From Balanoglossus misakiensis (Eukaryota; Hemichordata), in assembly GCA_040954595.2 (NCBI GenBank), contig CM082589.2:6324001-6388000 (forward strand): DNA of 64,000 bases, given 5' to 3'. The position numbers and the translations under genes were made by a program. A model generated the notes under the pieces. The model was given only the letters and a program-made list of their open reading frames with translations, was not told the origin of the DNA and searched no databases. Positions 16,514 to 27,725 of the stretch are shown here, piece after piece (position 1 is the stretch's first letter; each line of letters opens with the position of its first letter).

Positions 16514-18612
16514 ATTAAATGTATCCATGTATCATGCTTGCACGTTAAAATATATCTTTATTCTTTTATCATCATATAACATAATTCTATTCTTGTTAGG
16601 TAAATATTTGACTGAACTTCAAGGGAGCTACATCATTTGAAAAAAAAGTATATTTCAAACGTTTAAAATCCTATAATGTGCATGTATGGATATCCCAGTG
16701 TGACGATAGACTATCTTTCAAACGGACAATGTCAATACATGACCTTTCTTGACTGCTCCACAGTACAAGGCAAAATCCGAAATGTCAAACATATTGACGA
16801 TATTTTGTACTAGCATGTTACTGTAACGCCTGAAGAAGCTAGGAAATGGTCTCTCGAGATATCTGCCTTGAAAACAGCGAAAATATGCACGAGAACATCC
16901 GATACAATCTCCTATTCAAATGTCATCGTCTCTCAATCATAAATGTTGATTAGAGACTCTCCGTGCGAATATTCTGCGTGTTGGTAACGATTTATTGTCA
17001 CGATCACACAATATAGCTGGTCACGATCAATCAGAAAAGCAATGAGCCTCGGGATGTTTGGGTCACGTGATTTACAATCTGCGCATGGCACACCGCAAAA
17101 TGTGGTCATGCGCAAACGGTCAGGAGTGCAGTGCAACGGCGACATATATTATAGCATCACCGTCGTGTCTACTCGTTCTGTGTTACTGTGGTAACATAAC
17201 ACATAGCCTCGAGTTGTTTCCTTCTGAAGTGTACAGAGTACAGCAGTACTAACATTTACAGAGGCTTGAAAAACTTTCACAGTACCGTCCTTGGACATGG
17301 GTCACTGACCTCTCCGTATTACATGTACTTGAAGTCAATGAGATGACGCACAGAATTGCATGCGTGGGATGATGTTGTAGAAATAGAAGAAAGCGATTAC
17401 GCCATGTTAAATTACAGTTAGTGGTCACGGATGCGAGTTCATACCACTGAATTTTACGAGTAAACAACATAGAGCTAGGCAGCCATCAGTCACATGCCGT
17501 TTCCATAACAACCAGTTATATTAATTCGCCCCTCACCTTTCTTTGCCATCCTTCACTCATCTGATGAAATAATTACACAAAATTGAAGTGCATTTTATAG
17601 ACAAGGCATCACGGTGTCGGCAATTAACATTCATGACCCATACAGTCTACTAATCAGGGTATCTAAAACGCGGCTACGCAGGGAGTATTTTAACTTCTTG
17701 GCAATTTAACTATCACAGCGAACACTACTCGTTATTAAGGTAAATGTCAATTAACTTCTCTTCTCTTGTTGTACATAAATCGCTGTTGATTCACTCTGTA
17801 TACTTCATAAAGTCTTGGCTATCTAGGCTGACTTGCTGTTTTATGTGCTCGAATATTGCCTACGTCACAGCAGTGAGGTCATCTTAGCAAAGTCTATAGT
17901 ACTTCATAAAGACGTGGGTGTTTAGCTGACGTGCTGTTTCATGTGCACGAATACTGGCCACGTCACAGCAGGGAGGTCATGTAGTTAAGTCCACTCTAAT
18001 GGCGCGCATTTGGGAGGCGAGCGAACGACGGAAGAACACTGTGCAAAAGATATGTAGATAGAGGGATAGGTTTAGTCATCTGGGTAACTGGTAGAAGCCA
18101 TCCGGCAATCGTATGAAAGACATTTCTGTGAGTGGAGTCGGGTGAGGATACTGTCGTCATCCACAATTCCGTATCGCTCTGAAATGCACGGTGTGTTCAC
18201 CACATTAGGGGTATAGACACATTTAAATGCACAAAGCGTACAGCCAATTTACCCCGTAAATCACACACAGGACATGTATTAATTTTTCAGTCAAGGCTAA
18301 GCAGCTGCCATGTCAGATTAATCCCCAATCAATAACGGAACGGGTTGAAATCCCAGCAGGCATGGTGCAAAATGTCACTCCCGCCCGCTCTCGTGTACAT
18401 CTCCCTCAAATTCCTTCAGACAGCAAATGTACTTCAGTTTGCATTGGATAAATGGAACATGTGCAAGGTTTTCCAGCAGGACGACGCCTGTACGTGATCC
18501 ACTCATGTTAACATAAATCCTCTTTCCAGTCCCCATACAACTCCGAGTTAGCTGATCTTATGAATGAATGAATCTGTAACATACTGTAAACTATAACAAT
18601 CCCGTCCTACTG
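16514..18612. other. 3' flank of gene B, no other gene seen
   Basis: Contains the direct duplication at 17802-17980. No clear AATAAA was found just after the gene B stop. Confidence 0.5.
17802..17980. repeat. Diverged direct duplication, about 80-bp units
   Basis: Copies at 17802-17882 and 17901-17980 share ACTTCATAAAG, TGCTGTTT(T/C)ATGTGC and ACGTCACAGCAG.GAGGTCAT, with about 80 percent identity by eye. Confidence 0.8.
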
Positions 18613-19510
18613 TCAAATGTTAGATGGGTTCTCTCGGTTGCCGCTGATAAATGGCTCGATCTCAGCATTATTCACAACATCGGCATAATCTGGAGGCGGT
18701 GCGTCCGAAGGTGGCGCGCCAGAGTAGGCCGTTTCCGCAGAAGCGATGGGGCCATTGAGCGGCGTGGCCGAGTCCTCGAGACCGTTGTCTGACAATTCGT
18801 CCTCGTGCTGCAGCTGTTTTGCCGCCAAGTGTGGTTGGACAGACAGCGGCGGCGGCAGGTCAACTTCGGTCGGGGTCACAGGGTACGGCAACTTGGCGGC
18901 ATTGATAACAATGGTGGGTTGCCCTTCCTTGGAAAAAGTCACGTCCGCAAAATCGCTCTGCGCCGCCTGGTCCTTGTAGACGCTGCCGTTGGCGCGAGGG
19001 TACATGTAGGCTGGCTTGGGCGCGGCTTCCGGCGCGCCCCCAGTCGACAGACGGGAACAGGAAGTGGTTTCCTCTTCGTCCTGTTCCGGTCCGCCGTGCT
19101 TCAGGCTGTGGTAGCCGGGCGTCGATGGGTACGAGTCTCTCCTCTCACTACAGTTTGTCGGTCTGTCCTGCAACTGTATGCTCTCCTCTCCTTCGCTGAC
19201 GGCTTTGTACTCCTGTTGTTCTTGAGCTTTCTTCTTCTTAGTTTTGCAACACATGCAGAGGACGATCAGAATGCAACAGCCCACGCCACCAACGATCAGA
19301 GCAATCTCCCAGGGTTCCAAGTGAAGGCCTAAAAAAACATAACAGCAGCAGACAAGCAAATAAGAACATTCTCCATCAGAAAAATGTTTCACTCGCTTGT
19401 TATATTCTGAAATTTGAAAGCTGTCAAGTGTGGCGAGTAGATTGTGCAAATGTCTTGCAAGAAAATAAAAATTGTGTCCACATAGGTTAACATGCCTCTC
19501 TGTCCCCCTC

Positions 19511-19561
<51 letters not shown>

Positions 19562-19565
19562 GCCT

Positions 19566-19596
<31 letters not shown>

Positions 19597-22500
19597 CCAC
19601 ACATTTACTAGTACCGCTGTTGCATTCACCACTATGGGTTTTTCAAACCGGATTAACTGATATTGCCCTTAGGTATTTTGAGGCACATGCGATCAGGGTG
19701 ATGTTATCCACACCATTTTATATCTGAAATACTAAGTAGCTTCTGCAGAAAATGCTCGGAAAAGCAGATCACTCTGTGATAATTGTTATGCGGATCTAAT
19801 TAGACATACATGTTTGCAAACGGTCTAAGCCTTTCAAATTGAATCAAAGCACGCAGCTGTCGTGAGTTTGAAATGTCAGTTTCACTGAGGCCCGCCTTTA
19901 TATGCCATCCGTTCGCTTCTCTCATTTAAAATGGCGTCGTCGGAATCTTTTGATCATTTTTTATATTCGTGATATATGATCAGTCTGGGTGTGCAAGCTG
20001 AAACGTGACAACTAAGTGTCACACCACTTCTAGCTCTTATGTCTCCTCGGGAGAAAAAATATGATGATATCTCCGTTTTGCTATTTCAGTGATTACTGCG
20101 TAGTACATATCGTGCCAAGTAGTCAGAACTACGATCATGGAAGAAGAATTTAACGTATAATTACTTATGAACAGAGGAGTGCCAACTGTAATAAGTGTAA
20201 TAAACATAGCCCTGTATAAATTCAATTATTTGTTGATATTTTTATTCATCTCAAGTAGCTTAAGTACCCCAATCACATCGTTTGGAAGACAGTCATGTTT
20301 GTGTACTTAGCAAAGCCATCAAATCCGCGATGTAGCTGAGTGGCCTTGGCAACGGAGAGCGCTTGCAAAGCGCGGCGGCACATAATTCAAAGCACCGAAT
20401 GGGTACTTGAGAATCGTTTCGCCTCTACATAACAGCGTAATAAGGATTGCAGTAAAACCTTTACAAATACTGTAGGCTGCTCACGTCTTTGTCGAGGAAT
20501 AGATTCTAGCAACTCACCCGGAAATAATTGAACTTCAATTTGCCATACCTAGAGCGTCTACTAACAAAATCCTCGTTATGTGTTATCCTATCATAGCCCT
20601 ATATTTGTATACAACCTATGTAGCGAGTGATAAGCGTAGCCATCTAATGCTTAAAACAAGAGTATGTATGTATGCATGCATGCATGCATGCATGCATGCA
20701 TGCATGTATGTATGTATGTGTGTATGTATGTATGTATGTATGTATGTATGTATGTATGTATGTATGTATGTATGTATGTATGTATGTATGTATGTATGTA
20801 TGTATGTATGTATGTATGTATGTATGTATGTATGTATGTATGTATGTATGTATGTATGTATGTATGTATGTATGTATGTATGTATGTATCGTATGTATCG
20901 TATGTGTGTATGTGTCGTGCATGTATACCAATTTACATGCCTATAAATAAACGCGAATGTCTAATGGTGACATTTACATTACCGCACGACCTCACGTCCG
21001 CACCTGCAATCATGATAACGCGAAAGTTTAATCTTCGTGTTGTCCTGAGGGAGTGTCCCCACATGAACTGAAAATCAACATGGTGACGTTCTTGTCAGAA
21101 TAGCCTTATCCGTACTGCGTTCTTCCTCCTATAAAACTATGAATATGCCTTAAATAAAATTTAGAGGGCATTTGACGTCATTAACCGCCTTTTTCTTGTG
21201 TAACTGAAACAATTTCCAGGATGTCACTCAGCCATCAAATTAACGCAAACTTCAGACTTGGTTTCTAGGCAACTCGGTACAGATAGGAGCACTGTGTTAT
21301 CGTGAGGTCAGCGTTTGAGATTTTTAAAATTGCAGTGGTTTTTACGTTATCGCAACATGGTCGCCCTGATTCATCAATTGCGCCAGGGGCCGGGTGTGTA
21401 CTCGACTGCGTGTAGCGTTCGCTGACGCAATAGGCGCGTCGACTGCAGCGTCACATTTATATGTGATATAGATGTTTCTTCCCCCGCGTTCCTTTGGGAA
21501 GTCTTTTTCGTCTAAATCCCCGTTATCGCGATCGTCTTCCTTTAAATGACTTTTGTTGATAACAAGAGGGCGTGAATTATTCAAGAGACATTTTTTTCCA
21601 TAATTCCCGACCGATTGCTACAGTGCAAGGGGAAGGATTCGTGCATGACAAAAACAGTCGTTCGTTCGTTCGCTCATTCATTCATTCATTCATTCATTCA
21701 TTCGTTCGTTCGTTCGTTCGTTCGTTCGTTCGTTCGTTCGTTCGTTCGTTCGTTCGTCCGTTCATTCATTCATTCATTCATTCATTCATTCATTCATTCA
21801 TTCATTCATTCATTCATTCATTCATTCATTCATTCATTCATTCATTCATATAATGTCCAACACCGGAAAACATACGTACAATATCAGACATAATCACCTT
21901 TGACCGTGACTCGTGCAAGCCTCAATGTAGTTCACACAAAAAATGCATTTGTTTACCGTCACGTTTATTTTATGTGCAATACAAGATATTTAGTGTTTTT
22001 TATTAATAATGTATAATTCAGAGAGATTATCAAATCCTCCCTGGGGAGTCTACATATATCTATGTTTGTTCAACTAAATGATGCAAATTGTTCCGGTTTA
22101 AAAATGTTAGAACTGCATAATGCACACCTATCAAAATATGCAGTTGCTGACTGAAAACACAAACTCAAACCTCCGCATATGTTACCACCGGGATTAAAGG
22201 TACATAGTCACCTATGTAAATTTAGCCATCGTTACCATGGCGAGATAAGATCTAGCCAATCACAAGTCTTCGCATGCTGGCCACGTGGAAAAATGTATGT
22301 CATCAAAAAGATATATGTAAATGTATGTAAATTAAGGGTGCAAGTAAACCTTTAAGGTCATATCATCTATGTTCTATTATTAAAAGTGCAAATTAGACTT
22401 ACCCGCGTTTACAAAGCCCGCGCCACCCGCTCCGCTACTGAAAGTACCAGTGCGTCGAACGCGTTGCCTAAAACGCGTACGCGTGCCACTGTTCGGCTTT

Positions 22501-23450
22501 GTAGCTGTAAAGGGAACAACACGTGACGTTTAGCATACAAACACCAAGGAATCGTACACAAGTCAGAACCTTTTGATCACAACATTTGATTTCCCAGTTT
22601 GGTTTCGATTAATGCATTGCTGTTTCTCGACTTGGTCGATAGGAGGTAAGGCTGATTTTGATACATCTCACTCGAGAAACTTAAGGGTCATGTGTAATTA
22701 AACCACGCCCATGATTAAACTGACTTATTGCGTTTGACCTCAACCCGCCAAACGAAAGACAGTTCATATTTTATGTGAAAGTGTTGATGACTTAGATTTT
22801 CATATACCGCTACCTAATAACACCCTACAATTATTTAATCCAATTACAAAAAATGAGTTTACAAATACAATGGTATTTGATTTGATCACTGTCATTGTTC
22901 ATTGCTCCAGCTGTATCTAAACTCTGTACATCTGTTTGTAGCTATAAAGATGGCATCCGCCAGGGGCAGGGGGAACCGATAGGAAATTGGATAGTGAATA
23001 TCTACTAGTGACGGCAATAAAATTGTTCAAAAATGAGATTGGTGATACCAAAGAAATGCAAGTTGAAACCGGCAACTCGGCGGTAATAAAAGATGCCATC
23101 GTGAACTTCAACGCCTAATGGAATTTCATGACGACTAAGATTTTTAATAATATACTTAAAGAAAACCGTAGAAGTATGTAATCACCGTTCAATGATTGCC
23201 TGGCGTGGGCACGACGACAAGTTGTCTTGATTAGTTAATTGATTCTGAAGTGACATTACTGAGACGGCAATATATGCCAGTAAGCACAGTATCTATTCGG
23301 GTGGCTGGATCAACTTCAAGATAGAGCCATGTTTTATATAATGACGCAGGAATACTCACCTTCGGATAAGATGCAGTAGGCAAGGCTGGCGGTCAACCTG
23401 AACATTGGGTTATTCACAAGCCTAGCGCGTGGCATGGTGACCAAGCTCAT
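18613..23450 (-). CDS. Gene B: single-pass membrane protein with long tail and PPxY motif
   Basis: I do not recognise this family. Three coding exons join in frame to about 302 aa: 23450-23360 (N-terminus, phase 1 end), 22504-22403 (basic, Gly/Ser/Thr-rich ectodomain, phase 1-1) and 19328-18613 (phase 1 start, EPWEIA, span IALIVGGVGCCILIVLCMCC, KTKKKK stop-transfer, then about 200 tail residues). The first exon's acceptor is at 23485. Three in-frame ATGs lie inside it (23450, 23435, 23405), the last beginning a weak signal peptide (MFRLTASLAYCIL), so the start is uncertain. The tail has YKAV, a Pro-rich segment and, near its end, PPPDYADVV, which is both a PPxY WW-binding site and a YxxV site. 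The frame remains open upstream of 19328 through a (CTGT)n intron, but the acceptor and the gene A parallel place the exon edge at 19328. Confidence 0.75.
19508..19598. repeat. (CTGT)n and (CT)n microsatellites in the gene B intron
   Basis: About 13 CTGT units followed by a pyrimidine (CT)n tract, about 180 bp upstream (in transcription terms) of the TM exon acceptor of gene B. Confidence 0.95.
20328..20396 (+). other. tRNA-like fragment, possibly tRNA-derived
   Basis: GATGTAGCTGAGTGG followed by GAGAGCGCTTGCAAAGCGC resembles an A-box/D-arm and anticodon-arm arrangement, with a weak B-box-like AATTCAAAGC downstream. No complete cloverleaf could be drawn by eye, so it is at best degenerate. 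Confidence 0.25.
20664..20915. repeat. (GTAT)n microsatellite in the gene B intron
   Basis: About 60 units, starting as GCAT and continuing as GTAT. Each frame gives long low-complexity artefact ORFs. Confidence 0.95.
21655..21850. repeat. (ATTC)/(GTTC) microsatellite in the gene B intron
   Basis: ATTC and GTTC blocks alternate (ATTC, GTTC, ATTC), about 48 units in total. Confidence 0.95.
22195..22290. repeat. Dispersed repeat fragment, second copy
   Basis: Same ordered blocks as the fragment at 6353-6450, same orientation. Lies in gene B intron sequence just downstream (in transcription terms) of its ectodomain exon. Confidence 0.5.
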
Positions 23451-23890
23451 CACACCGTCCACCTCAAGGCAACAGCGGGGAATATCTAAGATAAAAACAA
23501 GGAAAGGACGAAGCAAAATTAAAGCTACTTCGGCGAGATGAAAGTACCGGTCCGCCGGCACTCTTAACTGCTCCGTTCGGTGAAAATACGCAGCACCTCT
23601 ATACGGTCACCCACTCATCCGTACGTATTTGATGGGGATTCAGCTCATGACAGCTCATCGAACCTCGTTATGCTTGTTATCGTGTCCGTCTCCCATGGGC
23701 CAATAATCCCGAGAACAGTCCAATGTCACCGCAAGGACAATTTACCCTTATGCAAACACATATCGTCACGGTTCAGAAAGGGCCATATACTATGAAGGAC
23801 TATAAAACCCCACATCTCATATGATTTTTTTCTCAGTATGCTCCGCCGGAAAACTGTACACCGAGTCTATAGACGAGATTTCGAATGATA

Positions 23891-24070
23891 CGCAAAGTCG
23901 AAAAGAGGTCATTTTTTGATGATTTTCATGATCTATAACCCATGATTTTTTTTAATGAAGACAATTTGAAAATTCGCAAAGTCGAAAAATTGTAATTTTT
24001 TGATGATTTTCATGAGCTATATATATATAACCCATGATTTTTTTTTAAATGAAGAAATTTTGAAAATTCT
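23891..24070. repeat. Two diverged copies of the 88-bp satellite unit
   Basis: Two tandem copies (period 84 bp) of the unit found at 62.99-64.0 kb, same orientation, recognisable from GCAAAGTCGAAAA and GATTTTCATGA(G/T)CTAT. They are more diverged than the main array. Confidence 0.85.
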
Positions 24071-24220
24071 GTTCACCGGAAACTGATGTGAACTGGTAAA
24101 TATGGGCCGAAAGAGTTCATGATGTATATGTACAGTGTTATAACAAGAAACAAGGATACATTGCCGTTCTGATAACAAGAACGACCAAACTGTCTTATTG
24201 TAACAGACAACCTTATTAAA

Positions 24221-24699
24221 CCAGCGTCGAAGAGCCGTTAATCCCTACTGAGTGTACCTAATGAAATGATTCTCATATTACATTGACGGCAGTGTATAGT
24301 GAAAGATGAACTAAAGACCTCTGCCGGAAATTTTAATTTGACGCTGTACTTTTCCCTAGCAATAACTTAATTGGTTAATTAACCTATGATTGTCTGCAAT
24401 TTTACAACGTTCAGCACAAAAAAGATCGACAAAAATTATATGTATTGTTGTTCCATCAATTTTTAACTTGTATGGTAAATACCAATAACTAAATGTTTAA
24501 TTAGTCGTAAACATTTCTCAATGCCTTCTTTTCTGCCGATGTCCACGCATCAATCAAAATCCTAACCAGCGTCGAGGAACCGATAATCCCTGAATGTGCT
24601 TAATGAAATGCTACTCATATTACATTGACAGCAGGAGTATAGAATGAATACACGGTAAACCGCCGCAGGATGCTTTAATTTGTCGCTGTACATTTCCCT
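24221..24699. repeat. Diverged direct duplication, about 135-bp units
   Basis: Copies at 24221-24357 and 24566-24699 share CCAGCGTCGA, AATGAAATG, CTCATATTACATTGAC and the closing CGCTGTAC.TTTCCCT, separated by about 210 bp of unrelated sequence. Confidence 0.8.
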
Positions 24700-27637
24700 A
24701 AAGTTGCATTACGACGTTTTTCTTGAAAATGTAATGCTCGCTAAAATAACATTAGAAAGGTCCTTGAGAAGCGTATACAGTATTCAATAATGCAGTATTG
24801 CTTGCTTAATAATCAGAAATTCGTCGAAATCGGCTCTCTACGGAAATTCAAATCTTAAGAGACATCCTTTTAAAATATAGGCACACTTGATGTCATCCAT
24901 CCATCCATCCCTTCAGAGATGATTCACTGTTCGTGTTTTGCGTTAAGATTTGTAAATAGCGTCCAACACAAACATTTTTTTTCCGCCAAAATGGTTGTGT
25001 ATACATAAATGGTTCGTGATATGTCACAAATATATCCCTTTCCTGTGCGGCGGAAGACAAGGAGGAAATTGCTACTAAAACAGCAGAGTCTCACAATTAA
25101 TCGCCTTACTGTTTAGTGTCACACAAAAACACACGGTATTTATTGTGACAACTATTAAAGCCCCTGTAACTATAACTTTTGGCCCATTCTCGGTATTTTT
25201 CTCCTATCGGGTATCTCCGACACAGACCATGGTCTCCGCCATCTTGTCTGTTGTTAGGAGAACACACTTATTTGCGGCATTGACTGTGCGCAATTTTTTG
25301 TAACCAGAGTCTCTGGTTTGACACATGCGCATTAGACGATGACCGCCTTTTAAATTCATACCTAGTAGCGTTGCCAGAGAAAAATGTGAGGTCGTTACTC
25401 AACTTGTGACCGATGATGTGACAACTGAACTCGTGCGGAATGATGGAAGAGAAGGGCACAGTTTTAAACGATAATTTTTGAGACACTGAAAGGGACAGAA
25501 TGGAAAATTGCCATCCCTTTTCCCTAATGACTACTTTTAGGCTCGGCATCCAGTCACCAAGGGGAAGGATTTCACAGTTTCCTTTTGTTTAGCGGTAATG
25601 TGATCGGTCTCAAGACGATAATTTGAGTGGACGCAGAGCGCCGCGCCTGTGTCGCACGTCCCCCGGAATCTACAGCTTCGTGCGATACACTAATTGGTTT
25701 ACTGAGGAAAGGTGACGATGTGGATGGCACATCGACATATATTCCGTGTAGGAACTGTCGTTTCTCATTTCCTTAAATAGGTTTTTGCTACCTAGGTAAG
25801 TGATAAAAATATCAAGTGGTCGGAAACATTTCAAGATGGCGGATTTCTGCCATGTATAATAAATTTGAATTTGGAAGGTAAATTGGTGTTTGGTTACACT
25901 GACATATTCATCAGAAAAAATGACACAATGTGAAAAGGTTGAACGAGTTCTACAAAGACAACTTTTACTAGCAGTCTGTCTCGGTTCATATGTAAACGCT
26001 GTCTTTCTTTTGCCTTCGGGTGGTTTCGCATTGCCTTGCCTTTTCGAAACAAAGATTAACTGGGAAAAAACACAACCCTGGCCACATTCCTAGAATTTCC
26101 CTACAAAACATGAAATACACGCATGTCATATGTGCATCTCATTTCATGATCAAATTTGCTGCTGTAACGCGACACCCATGTAATTTAAATAAATAATTAC
26201 CTCCACCTGGGCAAAATTTATGTCCCGCGATGTAGGCTTATAATTGCGGTAATTTCTGAGTTTGCACATTCTACACGTGTCGTAGTCACGAGGCCAAAAT
26301 AAAGATATGTATAACAAATATTAGTTTTTGAACATAAGGCGTAATTGCACTGGTGTTTTGCGTATATAATAACACCACCTACAGTTTTGCAGTAGACGTC
26401 ATAAATTAATTCATGCTTTTGAAAGATCAAGGCAATTAATGTCCAGACAAAACGACTGCTTTTCAATTCAGTGAAAATTTAAAAAAAAATCCTATATCTA
26501 CCAAACATACATTTATTACCTTCGTGTACTCTTTCACAGTAGAAACATAACTTCTATTTCAGGCAAAATGTACATACGTGCTCCTGAATAGGTGTCACAA
26601 TGTAAGACCTTAAAGTTCACGACCTTTTATAATGACATCTTGTCGCAGACAAGGGATTTAACCGCCCACGCTCTCAGATTCGTAGTTGGGCAAAATTAGA
26701 TAATCCTTATTCGTAAATGGCTATATGGACAGGTTATCTAACGAAAGCTTCGCCACGTCACGATTTTGATATGCCTGAGTTTACGGTTGAGCAATTTCGA
26801 TGTGGTGTTTTTTTCAATGCTCTTAAAATGCACGTTTTATAGTACAGTAATGCCTATGGAGACTTTTATTTCACTTTGTTGTCATAGATACTGCATTGTA
26901 TATTTTTCAAGGATATGTTCACGGATTATGCACAAAAGAAAAACTGTAATGGTTTCATATGATTTTTTATACCCATAGAAAAAGTGAGTGGTACGATTTT
27001 TTAAAAGGCAGTTTGCTTTTTATTTGAGCACAGCTCGCAAATGTCTTTTTCTGAAGAGTGTTTAACGAGGCTTTGTACGTTATTGCATCAACTGCCGTTT
27101 CAGTGTTGTTAGATTTGATTGATATGAAATACCTCTGGAGATATGATTTTTGCACATCTCATTTCATTTCATTTCACTGACTGTCTGTACCTTAACAACT
27201 GAGCGATAAACCCTGATAATTTTCTAACACGTCTCGCGTTTTGTATATACTCAGAACATTGACTGTCGCCTATTATTACATTCTAATTCTATTAGCGAAG
27301 GTTTTAACGTAAAATGTGACACTGTGCGTATACAGCAGACACTCATTTTACATGTTAGTGACGTCAGTTGTGTAAGGACACCTTTTACAAGCATAAAGTG
27401 CTTTCCATATGATCCTATCGAGATGGTTAGATATCTTTCTTATTGTTACGTAGGAGAAGTTTGCTGTTGTTTTGTGACCAGGTGTGTTTTTTCGCTTACT
27501 TTCGTAATTTGAATATTTGCATGACCAGGTGTGGTGCATTCATTATTTTCACCATTGTGTTGCGGCGTAGCTGCTAATTTGGACTTGCCCGTGTGAGCTG
27601 TTCTGTTCCTCGCCGGCTTGGAAGCTGTGCTGTATTT

Positions 27638-27725
27638 CATGCTGCCCTGGTCTGGAAACCGCGCCCAGAAGCCGAGTAATGTTGTTTCATGCTGCCCTGG
27701 TCTGGAAACCGCGCCAAGAAGCCGT
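27638..27725. repeat. 50-bp tandem duplication in a GC-rich patch
   Basis: CATGCTGCCCTGGTCTGGAA begins at 27638 and again at 27688. The second copy is partial. Confidence 0.85.

Noticed and set aside
19329-19632. N-terminal extension of the gene B TM exon with Arg/Glu and Thr/Asp/Arg/Gln repeats
   Set aside because: Reads through an intron containing (CT)n and (CTGT)n. A TTTTTTTAG acceptor at 19328 in phase 1 matches the gene A structure.
20578-21071. Overlapping MYVC / HTYI type ORFs
   Set aside because: Microsatellite artefacts; the same applies at 52465-52854 and 62611-63034.
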